Origin: CAVPOO01 sp963707015
GTDB taxonomy: Bacteria > Pseudomonadota > Gammaproteobacteria > Thiohalobacterales > Thiohalobacteraceae
Length of the DNA: 64,000 nt
Reading direction: 5' to 3'
NCBI GenBank assembly: GCA_963707015.1
Contig: CAVPOO010000007.1
Location: 248,001-312,000 of the forward strand
In this document: positions 36,666 to 45,471 of the stretch, piece by piece
Layout: each line of letters starts with the position of its first letter
Numbering within the stretch: position 1 is the stretch's first letter
Made by a program: the position numbers and the translations under genes
Notes under the pieces: generated by a model
The model's database searches: none
What the model saw: the letters and a program-made list of their open reading frames with translations, nothing else
What the model was told of the DNA's origin: nothing

Positions 36666-38158
36666 GCCGGGTTCTCCGGCTGCCGGCCGAGCCAGGCGAC
36701 GACCGCCTCAGACCAGGCCTCGCGCGGACTCTCGAGCGTGAGTCCCGATTCGCTCGCCTGCCTTGCGAGGCTCGCGGCAGCGGGGGCAATGGTTTCCGGC
36801 TCCAGCGTGTCGAAATGGCCGTCATTGAAGGCGACCAGCCAGGCCATCTGACACGCGATGGGCAAGGGAGACAGGCGGTCCTGCTCGAGGAGTTCGCGCA
36901 GGGCGCGGCCGCGCCGCAACGCCGCCTCCATGGCGGGCTCCAGCCGTGCACCGAAGCGGGTGAACACCTCGAGCTCCAGGAACTGCAGGTAATCGAGCTT
37001 CATGCGTCCGGCCTCGTCCTTGATGCGGTTATTCTGTGCGCGCCCCCCCACGCGCGAGACCGATTTCGCGATATCGATCGCGGGGCGAAAACCGCCGACG
37101 AACAGTTCTCGGTCGAGGTAGATCTGGCCGTCGGTGATCGAGATCAGATTGGTCGGAATGTAGGCGGCAATCTCGCCCTGCTGTGTCTCCACGACCGGCA
37201 GCGCGGTCATGCTGCCGCCGCCATGGGAGGCGTTCAGGCAGGTGGCCCGCTCCAGAAGACGCGCATGCACGGAAAAGATGTCTCCCGGGTAGGCCTCCCG
37301 GCCGGGGGGCCGGCGCAACAGCAGCGACAGCTCGCGGTAGGTCCTGGCATGGGTCGACAGATCATCGTAAACCACCAGCGTGTGCCGTCCCTGCTGCATC
37401 CAGTACTCGGCAATGGCACAGCCGGTCATGGCTGCCAGGTGCTGCAGGCCCGGCAGGGCACTGGCCTCGGCGACCACCACGGTGGTGTGTTCCAGGGCCC
37501 CGTTGTCGCGCAAGGTGTCGATGGTGTTGACAACGGTGGAGCGTTTCTGGCCGATGAGCACATAGACACAATAGACGTGTTTGTCACGCTGGTTGATGAC
37601 GGCATCAATGGCCAGCGAGCTGCGGCCGAGTCCCTCATCACCGATAATCAGCTGCCGCTGCCCCTTGCCGATCGGGATCAGCGTATCGACGATTTTTATT
37701 CCGGTGTAGAGCGGTTCGTGCACGAAATCGCGCGCGACAATTGGGGGTGAGAGGGTATCCAGGCGCTGCCAGTGGCTACGGGCTGGCGGCGGGACGCCGT
37801 CCAGCGGCACGCCCAGCGGATCGATGACGCGCCCGAGCAGGGCGTCACCGGCGGGCACACTCAGGGTGCGTCCGGTGAGCTGTACGGTCAGCCCCGCGGT
37901 GAGCGCCTCGGTCTGGCGGAGCAGAACCGCGCCAATCAGTTCCTCCGTGAGGTCGAACACCATGGCACGACTGCCGTCCTCGACGTCCAGAACGTCGTCC
38001 ATGGCGGCCGACGGCAGTCCACTTATCCAGGCGATGCCATCACCCACGGAGACCACGCGTCCCTGTTCGGAAACGCGCAGCCCGGGGCGCCAGGCATCCA
38101 GCCAGGCGGCCTGGCGCTGCAGCAGGCTTGCGGCGCCGGTCGGCTCAGGACGATCCAT
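36662..38158 (-). CDS. atpA: N-ATPase alpha subunit with altered P-loop
   Basis: 498 aa from ATG 38158 (a longer upstream frame reads into atpF). Clear F1 alpha sequence (VGDGIAWISGLPSAAMDDVL, PIGKGQRQLIIGDEGLGRSSLAID, YDDLSTHARTYRELSLLLRRPPGREAYPGD). The nucleotide-binding P-loop, canonically GDRQTGKT, is GDEGLGRS with Arg179 in place of lysine. The alpha site is normally non-catalytic, yet this lysine is almost invariant. The change, with the broken beta gene, points to relaxed selection. Confidence 0.9.
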   Translation of the reverse strand: MDRPEPTGAASLLQRQAAWLDAWRPGLRVSEQGRVVSVGDGIAWISGLPSAAMDDVLDVEDGSRAMVFDLTEELIGAVLLRQTEALTAGLTVQLTGRTLSVPAGDALLGRVIDPLGVPLDGVPPPARSHWQRLDTLSPPIVARDFVHEPLYTGIKIVDTLIPIGKGQRQLIIGDEGLGRSSLAIDAVINQRDKHVYCVYVLIGQKRSTVVNTIDTLRDNGALEHTTVVVAEASALPGLQHLAAMTGCAIAEYWMQQGRHTLVVYDDLSTHARTYRELSLLLRRPPGREAYPGDIFSVHARLLERATCLNASHGGGSMTALPVVETQQGEIAAYIPTNLISITDGQIYLDRELFVGGFRPAIDIAKSVSRVGGRAQNNRIKDEAGRMKLDYLQFLELEVFTRFGARLEPAMEAALRRGRALRELLEQDRLSPLPIACQMAWLVAFNDGHFDTLEPETIAPAAASLARQASESGLTLESPREAWSEAVVAWLGRQPENPA

Positions 38159-38897
38159 GGCTGAACTGCGCAAACGCCGCCAGGTCATCGTGCAGATTGG
38201 CGTGCAGGACCCAGGAGCCGAGTGAGATCCGCAGCCCCGCCAGCAGCTCACTGTCCTGGCGGTACTCGAAGGTGGGCTCTACGGCAAAACGGGTGCGCAG
38301 GGCCTGTTCCAGGCTTGTGCGTTGCCCCTGATCGAGCGGGTAGGCGCTGGCGACCACGACCTTCTCGAGCGTGTTCAGTTGTGCCGCCTGGGCGAATGCC
38401 TCGCGGCGCTCGTCCGTCAAGGCGGCCATTTCGGCCAGCAGCAGATCCAGCAGGCGCACCTCCAGCTCGGGACCGGCGAGCCGGGACAACAGTCGCGCGG
38501 CGAAGCGCGCGGCCTGTGCCAGCGCGGACTGTTCGGCCTGCAGATGCAGTTTTTCCAGCCGGCGCTGCTCGGTGACCTGGGCCTTTTCCCGCTCCTGCTC
38601 CAGCATGCCGGACAGTTCCGCCAGGCGGCGCTGGCGTTCGGTGTCGATCTCGAGGTACAGCGCCTTGCGGGCATCCTGCCGCTCCTGCTCCCACTCGGCG
38701 AGGCGGCTCTGGTACTGCGCCTGCAGCGCTTCGGCGCCTTCCTGCATGGCCCTGGCATCGGCCAGTGTCTTCTCGATGCCCGCGCGCCGGCTGGCGATCA
38801 CCGCCAGCACCGGTTTGTAAAACAGGCGCTGCAGGATCCACACCAGGACCAGAAAGTTGATGCCCTCGAGCAGAAAGGTCGACCAGCTCAGTTCCAA
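38145..38897 (-). CDS. atpF: N-ATPase subunit b
   Basis: 250 aa, long for a b subunit but usual for N-ATPases. One N-terminal membrane helix (LEGINFLVLVWILQRLFY), then a long coiled coil (EALQAQYQSRLAEWEQERQDARKALYLEIDTERQRRLAEL) and a delta-like C-terminal region (VVVASAYPLDQGQRTSLEQALRTRF). Overlaps atpA by 14 bp. Confidence 0.9.
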   Translation of the reverse strand: MELSWSTFLLEGINFLVLVWILQRLFYKPVLAVIASRRAGIEKTLADARAMQEGAEALQAQYQSRLAEWEQERQDARKALYLEIDTERQRRLAELSGMLEQEREKAQVTEQRRLEKLHLQAEQSALAQAARFAARLLSRLAGPELEVRLLDLLLAEMAALTDERREAFAQAAQLNTLEKVVVASAYPLDQGQRTSLEQALRTRFAVEPTFEYRQDSELLAGLRISLGSWVLHANLHDDLAAFAQFSHGSS

Positions 38898-38912
38898 GAC
38901 GGCGGTCTCCGT

Positions 38913-39179
38913 TTAGCGCAGCAGATACTCGAGCAGCGGGTTGCGAAACAGCACGATCAGCACGATGACCAGGCAATAGATCGCCAGCGACTCGATCATC
39001 GCCAGGCCGATGAACAGGGTGCGCATGATGGAACGTTCGGCCTCCGGCTGCCGCGACAAGGCATCCAGCGCACTGGAGATGGCGCGACCCATGGCGAGCG
39101 CGGGGAACATGACCCCAAGCGCGATCGCCAGCAGGGCCGCTACGGTCGAGGCCAGGGTGAACCAAGTCATGTCGGTCAC
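38913..39179 (-). CDS. atpE: N-ATPase subunit c (rotor ring)
   Basis: 88 aa, two helices. The ion-binding glutamate is in LAMIESLAIYCLVIVLIV; ESxxIY provides Glu, Ser and Tyr in the spacing seen in sodium-binding rings. In helix 1 the sequence is FPALAMGRAI. In N-ATPases I know of, the residue four after the proline is Glu or Gln; here it is Met. That would weaken sodium coordination. Basic loop ALSRQPEAERS is typical. Confidence 0.92.
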   Translation of the reverse strand: MTDMTWFTLASTVAALLAIALGVMFPALAMGRAISSALDALSRQPEAERSIMRTLFIGLAMIESLAIYCLVIVLIVLFRNPLLEYLLR

Positions 39180-39182
39180 GGC

Positions 39183-39869
39183 TTACTCCTTTTTCAGTTG
39201 CTTGAGCTGCTGAGACTGCATCCCGCCGGCCACGTAAATCAGCGCCAGCATGCCGAAGATATAGGCCTGCACCAGCGCCTCGATGATGTGCAGCATCAAT
39301 ATCGGTATCGGGGCGAGAAACCCCGCCACCAGCAGAATCAGCGCGGCCGCCATTTCCAGGCTCATGATGTTGCCGAACAGGCGTACCGCCAGGGCGATGG
39401 TGCGGGTGATCTCGCTGATGATGTGAAACGGCAGAAGAATGGGGCTGGGTGTCAGGTAGTGACGCAGATAGGCCTTGAGACCCTGGCTGCGGATACCGAA
39501 CCAGTGCACCGACAGAAACACCAGCATGGCGAGCGCCGCGGTCGCCGACAGATCCCCGGTGGGCGCATGCACGCCGGGGATGAGGCCGCTGAGATTGCTG
39601 ACAATCAGAAACAGCCAGAGACTGGCGATGAAGGGCATGATCTGGCGGGCCTGTTCCGGTGCTACGGCGCGGATGGCCTCCTCCAGGACGGAGACAATGC
39701 CTTCGATGCCCGATTGCAGCGGGCCCGGGTCGATACGCAGACGGCGGGTGGTCAGCCAGGCGAACAGCGCGCTGGCGGCCATGATCGCCCAGGTCGTTAC
39801 CACCGTCGTCGTGACGCTGAGCGGACCGAGCTGAAAGACGGTGTTGACGGAAAGTTCACCCGCACCCAT
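39183..39869 (-). CDS. atpB: N-ATPase subunit a
   Basis: 228 aa, five to six helices. Key arginine present in ALAVRLFGNIMSLEMAAAL, and HIIEALVQAYIFGMLALIYVAGG is the conserved last helix. Together with subunit c it forms the ion path. It ends 3 bp before atpE. Confidence 0.93.
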   Translation of the reverse strand: MGAGELSVNTVFQLGPLSVTTTVVTTWAIMAASALFAWLTTRRLRIDPGPLQSGIEGIVSVLEEAIRAVAPEQARQIMPFIASLWLFLIVSNLSGLIPGVHAPTGDLSATAALAMLVFLSVHWFGIRSQGLKAYLRHYLTPSPILLPFHIISEITRTIALAVRLFGNIMSLEMAAALILLVAGFLAPIPILMLHIIEALVQAYIFGMLALIYVAGGMQSQQLKQLKKE

Positions 39870-39872
39870 GCC

Positions 39873-40142
39873 TTACTCCCGGATGAACAGATACACGTTG
39901 ACCGCACCCACGATCAGGCCCAGAACGATCAGGCTCAGCGTCCAGCGGATCGAATAGCCTTCCGCCAGGCCGTCCAGCCAGTGACCGAGATAGGCGCCGG
40001 CCACCACGGGCAGCACGAACAGCAGGCCCAGCGTGCCCATGTACACCGTCTGGGCAATGAGTGTCGGGCGCTCCTGCTCGGCCCGCTTCATGCGCCGCGC
40101 CTGTTGTTCCACCCGTTTGCGGAGTTGCTCGTGTGGTTCCAT
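39873..40142 (-). CDS. atpQ: AtpQ/AtpI-like membrane protein
   Basis: 89 aa from ATG 40142. Coiled N-terminus (EPHEQLRKRVEQQARRMKRAEQER) and two helices (YMGTLGLLFVLPVVAGAYLGHWLD, SLIVLGLIVGAVNVYLFI), as in AtpI-type proteins of N-ATPase operons (AtpQ). The companion gene atpR, normally found between atpQ and atpB, is missing: only 3 bp separate this gene from atpB. Confidence 0.82.
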   Translation of the reverse strand: MEPHEQLRKRVEQQARRMKRAEQERPTLIAQTVYMGTLGLLFVLPVVAGAYLGHWLDGLAEGYSIRWTLSLIVLGLIVGAVNVYLFIRE

Positions 40143-40147
40143 CCGGC

Positions 40148-40549
40148 TCACCCGTACTCGCGACGCATCGCCCACATGCGCCGCAGGACCTCCTCGTCCA
40201 TGCGATGCAGGCTCTCTTTGGTCGCGCGCAGATTATCTTCCTCGGCCAGCAGCTGTTTCTGCAGGGCGGCACTGATCTGTTCGTAGTCGCTGTCCATGAG
40301 ATAGCGGCGGGTGCCGATGGTGAGCTCATTGTCGACAAAATAGAGCACTGCACCCGGCAGGGCCAGATAGCGCCAGTCTGTGTCTGCGCTGCGAAAGCGC
40401 GCCAGGCCGAACACCAGCGTGGTCATAGTGCGCGCGTGTTCGGCGAGAATGCCAAAGCTGCCTGAGGCATCCTCGCCAACGAATGAGGTCACGCCCTCGA
40501 TACGCTCGCTGTGCGTGGCATCGCTCACTATCAGCGCAAAGGTGTTCAT
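40148..40549 (-). CDS. atpC: N-ATPase epsilon subunit
   Basis: 133 aa. Beta-sandwich region MNTFALIVSDATHSERIEGVTSFVGEDASGSFGILAEHARTMTTL and a C-terminal helical part (QISAALQKQLLAEEDNLRATKESLHRMDEEVLRRMW). The ATG at 40549 overlaps the stop of the beta remnant (ATGA); the frame is open 12 codons further upstream. Confidence 0.85.
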   Translation of the reverse strand: MNTFALIVSDATHSERIEGVTSFVGEDASGSFGILAEHARTMTTLVFGLARFRSADTDWRYLALPGAVLYFVDNELTIGTRRYLMDSDYEQISAALQKQLLAEEDNLRATKESLHRMDEEVLRRMWAMRREYG

Positions 40550-41004
40550 GGCGCGCCTCTCCGCAGGGTGCCGCGCCTGTACCACTGCGCTTCCGGCACG
40601 TCGTCGTAGCGGCCCTGCAGGAACGCCTCGCAGTCACTCAGACAGTCGCTGCGAGGCACGGAGGTACCCGGAATACCCGTATGCGAGGCGGTACTCTGCA
40701 GCGGCTGCGCCAGAGAGCGCTGCCGCCGGCGCGCCCGCAGGACGATGCGCCGGTCCTTTCCCGGCAGTTCCTCGATTCCCAGCATGGTGATGATGTCCTC
40801 GAGTCCATGATAGCGCGCCAGGTGTTCACTTACCCCCTCGGCGAGGCTGTAATGGCGCGCCGCCAGCACCTTCCGGTCCATGCGCTTGCGGCTCGACTGC
40901 AGGGGCTCGACCGCGGGGTAGATGCCCTTCCCCGCCTGGGCGCGCGACGGGATAACGCTGGTATCGAGATCGCCGAGGATGGTACTCACCCCTGCGTCTG
41001 TCAT
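40546..41004 (-). pseudogene. atpD: N-ATPase beta subunit, C-terminal remnant
   Basis: Only about the last 150 residues of a ~470-residue F1 beta subunit remain, from MTDAGVSTILGDLDTSVIPSRAQAGKGIYPAVEPLQSS to the C-terminal region FLQGRYDDVPEAQWYRRGTLRRG. The P-loop, catalytic Glu and the N-terminal barrel are absent, and I find no beta sequence further upstream. LGDLDTSVIPSRA departs from the usual HLDTSIVLSRA. This breaks the catalytic subunit of the cluster. Confidence 0.88.
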
Positions 41005-41759
41005 GCCGTCTGACTCCATTCTGGCGCGCCCATCTGGTCCGGGCGCCGCTTGTTGTGAGATAGCATGGACCGCTTGCGCCAGTCCACGCAAGCCTCTCAG
41101 ATGCGAATACTGCAATGCGTGACCCGGATGGAATGCCTGACCTGCTCCAGAACTCGAGACGTCCAGTATTCATCCATCCGTTGCAGTGTGCACCATGTAT
41201 ACAGGAAGTATTAACGCGGTATTCATTGACTATCCAACCGATATGAAAGAGGTGGGTTCTGTCCCCTCAGGGAGGGTTTACGGCTTAAACCAGGGAAGGT
41301 GGAGCCGGAATCTGGCTGTCCGGGTGAAGCTTACGGTCTGAATTCCTGTGATTTCACGGCCTCAGGCCAAGCAGGATTCTGCCGTAGTGGGGCGCGGCCT
41401 TTGTGTGGTGGCAATTCAGGTCGTATTGAACCGGTTGGCCCGAAGAGCGAAGGGCGGGATGTCCGGAGTAGCCCGGCGACGCTGCCTGCCCGGGTGGAGA
41501 ACAGTTCGTCGCTGGCGGTGAGTGACTGCAGCGTCAGGACCTTGCGGCCCTGAAGGGGTCTGGTAGTAGTTCGATTCCTGTTGTCTATATGCGATTTCCC
41601 AAGTATTCACCCTGTAAATGAAATATCCACCAATTACGGCTGCCGAATGGTGATTATTCTATAGGTGCGTTATCCCGTCCTCACGTAAATGCGTATGCCC
41701 GCGGGAGGATAGCGCCCCTGTTGATAGGCATTGCATCTCCTGCGCTCATTCAGATGGCA
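41005..41759. other. Gene-poor region upstream of the beta remnant
   Basis: About 750 bp where the missing two thirds of atpD would be expected. Frames of up to ~115 aa exist but resemble no protein I know and overlap in several directions. No repeat family seen elsewhere in the window occurs here. The deletion junction must lie near 41005-41020. Confidence 0.55.
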
Positions 41760-42974
41760 TTACTCGAACATTGTCGTACTGACGTCACACTCGGGTAAGG
41801 CAGCTTGTAATGCCTCAGCACCTTGCTGGGTCACACGGGTGTTCCAGAGTATGACCTCCTTGAGGTGCTGCAGGGATTTGAGATGTTCCAGGCCGGCATC
41901 TCCGATTGCGGTGTCCCAGAGGATGAGCGTCTCGAGCTTGCTTAGGCTACGCAAGTGTTCCAGGCCATTGTCGGTGATCCCGGTGCGTGTGAGGTAGAGT
42001 CCCTTTAGCCTTGCCAGACGTCCGACATGGAGAAGTCCGTCGTCGGTGATGCGCGTGCCTTTGAGATCAAGGATCTCCAGCTCTGGAAGGGTGGTCAGGA
42101 GCTTCAGACCCTCGTCGGTGATATCGGAGTGGTCGAGATGCAGTTCCTGCAGGTGGGTCAACGATTGCAGGTGGACCAGTCCCGCGTCTCCAACCCGGGT
42201 TTCTGCCAGGGAGAGAAAGCGCAGATCATTCAAACTGGATAGCAGATTTCCAAGTTCCCGGTCGCTGATCTGGGTCGAGAGCAGATCGAGCTTCTGACCG
42301 GTTTGCAGGCGCGGCCATTCGAGTATGGTCTCCAGCAGGTGCAGCACTTCCTGGGCTGAGCGGTTTACGTCCTCCAGATGCTGGCCGATCCCGCTACCGG
42401 GTGCGCCCGGGGTCCTGGCCGACTCCCTGAGAGTGGTGCTGGTTTCCGCGATCTGCGCCAGCGAACTGCTGACCTCCCGGCCCAGATTCGAGAGAAACTT
42501 GTCCTTGGCGTCATTCAGTGCCTGCAGCTCACCGCGTGCCTGCTCGAGTGCCGCGAGGTGCTCGCGTTGCTGGGCGATGAGCCCCTGGATGCGCAGGTGC
42601 GTCGCCACTCTTGCGTGCACCTCGGGCTGTTTGACCGGCTTGGTAATATAGTCAACAGCACCGGCCGTGAATCCCCGGGCCAGGTCCTCGACGTCGGTCC
42701 TGGCTGTGACGAAGATGATCGGGATTTCCCTGAGTGCCTCGTCCTGTTGGAATCGGCGGCACGTCTCGAAGCCATCCATCTCGGGCATCATCACATCCAG
42801 CAGCACCAGGTCCGGCTGTGCAGATGTGGCGATCTCCAGGGCTTTGGTCCCGCTGGTAGCGAAGAAGATCTGGTGGCCGAGCGGTGCCAGCATTTCCCGC
42901 AGCAGGTCAAGGTTGGCGGCTTTGTCATCGACGATCAGGAGTTTTGACTGGGTCGATTCGGCATCATTGGGCAT
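41760..42974 (-). CDS. Response regulator with degenerate HisKA-like linker and leucine-rich repeats
   Basis: 404 aa from ATG 42974. Residues 11-128 are a complete receiver domain: Asp16-Asp17, phospho-acceptor Asp60 in LVLLDVMMPEMDG, Lys112 in YITKPV. A coiled coil (about 130-158) leads into a segment like a HisKA dimerisation domain, KDKFLSNLGREVSSSL, in which the phospho-His is Arg166; no ATPase domain follows. Residues 251-394 are six 24-residue LRRs starting at 251, 275, 299, 323, 347 and 371, with the pattern LxxLxLxxTxITDxGLxxLxxL. The final repeat ends ECDVSTTMFE. Divergent from the hybrid kinase, so likely its partner; output is probably protein binding. Confidence 0.88.
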   Translation of the reverse strand: MPNDAESTQSKLLIVDDKAANLDLLREMLAPLGHQIFFATSGTKALEIATSAQPDLVLLDVMMPEMDGFETCRRFQQDEALREIPIIFVTARTDVEDLARGFTAGAVDYITKPVKQPEVHARVATHLRIQGLIAQQREHLAALEQARGELQALNDAKDKFLSNLGREVSSSLAQIAETSTTLRESARTPGAPGSGIGQHLEDVNRSAQEVLHLLETILEWPRLQTGQKLDLLSTQISDRELGNLLSSLNDLRFLSLAETRVGDAGLVHLQSLTHLQELHLDHSDITDEGLKLLTTLPELEILDLKGTRITDDGLLHVGRLARLKGLYLTRTGITDNGLEHLRSLSKLETLILWDTAIGDAGLEHLKSLQHLKEVILWNTRVTQQGAEALQAALPECDVSTTMFE

Positions 42975-43192
42975 GGCGTTGGTTCTCGTTCTTACCGGCA
43001 CGCGGCAGTTTGGGACTTTGCAACGGCAGATTAACAAACTGGATCTGTCGAGAGAAGCAGCAGCGCGTACCCACCGCCTTGTCCCATCAGGACTGAATCG
43101 CGTTGATGTGCGAATATAAGAAGGTTGCGATAGTCTCTACCGGACCGTCGGCGGTTCCCTTATTGATGGCTGAGCGAATTCAGAGGTTCAGG

Positions 43193-45307
43193 ATGGGCAA
43201 ATTGCGCAAGGTACTCATGTTGCTGCTAATCACAGTCATGCTGCTGGTCATGCTCGTACTGGACCTCAACCTGCCGGCAGGGGTTATTCATGGCATACCC
43301 TATGTTGTGCTTATTTCCGTAAGCTACTGGCTCCCCTGGCGGTCTGCGCCGATGGTGCTGGCCGCAGTCGGGACCCTGCTCATCGTGGTAGGTTACCTCT
43401 ACTCGGCCATCCGCTTCGATACCACGGCCTTGTTGCTCAATGTCAGTCTCGAAGCCGCCGTGTTGTGGGTTACCGCCTTCCTGGTCCTGCGCTATCGGGC
43501 CTCCACGCGCTCGCTGGAGGACCGTGAACAGCGCCTGCGGGCGTTGGTGTCGACCGCAGTTGACGGGGTCATGATCATCGATGCCAACGGCACCGTGCAG
43601 GAATACAATCCGGCCTGCAAGCGCCTGTTCGGATACCGGGAGGATGAGGTTGTTGGCAGGAACGTCAAGATGCTGATGCCACCCCCATACCGGGAGGAGC
43701 ACGATGAGTACCTGTCGCGTTACCGTACCACAGGCAACAAGCGCATCATCGGTATTGGCCGTGAGGTGGAGGGCCGGCGCAAGGATGGCACGACCTTTCC
43801 GATGGAGCTGTCCGTCGGCGAGGCGCGCCCGGGCGGGCAGCAGGTTTTCGTTGGCATCATCCGCGACATCACTGCGCGCAAGTCAGTCGAGCAGTCATTG
43901 CGCGTCGCCAAGGAACAGGCCGAGAGCGCGAGCCATGCAAAGTCCCAGTTCCTCGCGAACATGTCCCATGAGATCCGCACCCCGATGAACGCGGTGCTGG
44001 GTTACACCCAGCTGATCGAGACCGATCCGGACATGCCAGACAAATACCGCCGCCCGCTAAAGGCGATCCACTCGGCGGGCAACCACCTGATCAGTCTCAT
44101 CGACGACATCCTTGATCTTTCGAAGATCGAGGCAGGCGCCATGGCACTGGATGCCCGTGATTTCGACCTGGGTGACTTGACGGAGGACATCTCCGGGATG
44201 TTTGCGATGCGCTGCGAGCAGAAAGGACTCACCTGGCGGGCGGACGTGCACATCGGAGAGCGGGCGGTCCGGGCCGATGATCGCAAGCTGCGCCAGGTCT
44301 TGATCAACCTGCTGGGCAACTCGGTCAAATTCACCGACCGTGGACAAATCAGCCTCAAGGTGGAACAGAGTGGCCAGCGTTACGCGTTCAGTGTGGAGGA
44401 CACCGGCCCCGGCATAACTGAAGAGGCGCAGAAAAGCATCTTCGAGCCCTTCCAGCAGGCTGAAGAGGGCGAAGCCAAGGGTGGAACCGGCCTGGGGCTG
44501 GCAATCACCAGGCGCCATATCGAGCTCATGGGAGGCTCACTGAGCCTGGAGTCGAGCGCGGGTGAGGGGACCTGCTTTCGCTTTGAACTGGAACTGCCGC
44601 CGGCCGAGGGCGACCTGTTACTTAAGGGTGAGCAGATGGGGCGGCTTTGCCGGCTGGCGGAACCCTACCGTGTCCGGGCCCTTGTGGTGGACGATGTGGA
44701 GGACAATCGCGAAGTGCTCAGTGGGCTCCTGGAGCGCGCCGGTGTCGAAGTGATCATGGCGAGCAGCGGGGTCGAGGCGCTGCAGCGGATCGCAGAACAG
44801 ATTCCGGACATCGTCTTCATGGATGTGCGCATGCCCGGCATGGACGGGCTCACCGCGGTGCGGCAGCTGCGTGATCGATGGCCTGCCGAGGGGATTGTGT
44901 GCGTCGCTATTACGGCATCCGGCCTGCTGCGCCAGCGATCCTTTTATCTGGATGCGGGGTTTGACGATTTCATTGGCAAACCCTTTCTGTTCAAGAAGGT
45001 TTGCGATTGCATGGTGAGGCATCTGCACGTCGAGTTCGAGCATGAAGCCGACGCTGAGGTGCCGGGAGGGGCCGTGCCGTGTGCCGGGGAAGCGGATGTA
45101 ATCCATCTGCCCGGCAGCATGCGTGAACGCCTGCTTGCCGCCGCCAGGATCAACGCCCTGACGGAAATAGAAACCTTGATTGGCGAGCTGAAAGGGCTTG
45201 GCCCGGATGCGCAGTGCCTGGCAGAGGAACTGGAGAGTCTACTCTCGCGTTACGACATGGACGGGATCATTGCGCTCATTAACCGGCTTCCTGCCGGAGG
45301 GGGGTAG
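43193..45307 (+). CDS. Membrane hybrid histidine kinase with FixL-like PAS domain
   Basis: 704 aa from ATG 43193, which has GAGG six bases upstream; starts at 43166 or 43103 are possible. Three to four helices (about 8-28, 33-50, 54-72, 80-100), then a PAS domain with the FixL signature (LFGYREDEVVGRNVKMLMPPP, IIGIGREVEGRRKDGTTFPMEL). His170 and Arg190 match, with exact spacing, the heme ligand and ligand-sensing Arg of FixL (His200/Arg220). HisKA has His259 in NMSHEIRTPM, followed by HATPase boxes LLGNSVKFTD, DTGPGI and GGTGLGLAI, and a receiver with Asp544. A short C-terminal helical part follows (ARINALTEIETLIGELKGL). Oxygen sensing is inference. Confidence 0.9.
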   Translation: MGKLRKVLMLLLITVMLLVMLVLDLNLPAGVIHGIPYVVLISVSYWLPWRSAPMVLAAVGTLLIVVGYLYSAIRFDTTALLLNVSLEAAVLWVTAFLVLRYRASTRSLEDREQRLRALVSTAVDGVMIIDANGTVQEYNPACKRLFGYREDEVVGRNVKMLMPPPYREEHDEYLSRYRTTGNKRIIGIGREVEGRRKDGTTFPMELSVGEARPGGQQVFVGIIRDITARKSVEQSLRVAKEQAESASHAKSQFLANMSHEIRTPMNAVLGYTQLIETDPDMPDKYRRPLKAIHSAGNHLISLIDDILDLSKIEAGAMALDARDFDLGDLTEDISGMFAMRCEQKGLTWRADVHIGERAVRADDRKLRQVLINLLGNSVKFTDRGQISLKVEQSGQRYAFSVEDTGPGITEEAQKSIFEPFQQAEEGEAKGGTGLGLAITRRHIELMGGSLSLESSAGEGTCFRFELELPPAEGDLLLKGEQMGRLCRLAEPYRVRALVVDDVEDNREVLSGLLERAGVEVIMASSGVEALQRIAEQIPDIVFMDVRMPGMDGLTAVRQLRDRWPAEGIVCVAITASGLLRQRSFYLDAGFDDFIGKPFLFKKVCDCMVRHLHVEFEHEADAEVPGGAVPCAGEADVIHLPGSMRERLLAAARINALTEIETLIGELKGLGPDAQCLAEELESLLSRYDMDGIIALINRLPAGGG

Positions 45308-45471
45308 CGGGTTATACGTAAAATCCAAACCTGCCCTGAATCGGTCCATACATAACTGCAGGTCCCTGGGCATGTTATGGCTTGCAGGCAGCCGGGAATG
45401 CAACAGAGCGAATTCCTTTAGCTGGTTGCACCCGCAGGTGTCCTGATGGCAGACATGCTGTTACACAACAG
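45308..45471. other. Intergenic, nothing seen
   Basis: No coding frame, repeat or clear hairpin that I can support between the hybrid kinase and the small frame on the minus strand. Confidence 0.4.

Noticed and set aside
38322..40286. 654-aa open frame on the plus strand across the N-ATPase genes
   Set aside because: Gln/His/Arg-rich antisense shadow of atpF, atpE, atpB and atpQ, all of which are recognisable on the other strand.
41299..41553. 84-aa plus-strand frame between the beta remnant and the regulator
   Set aside because: No ribosome site, no family resemblance and overlapping frames on both strands.
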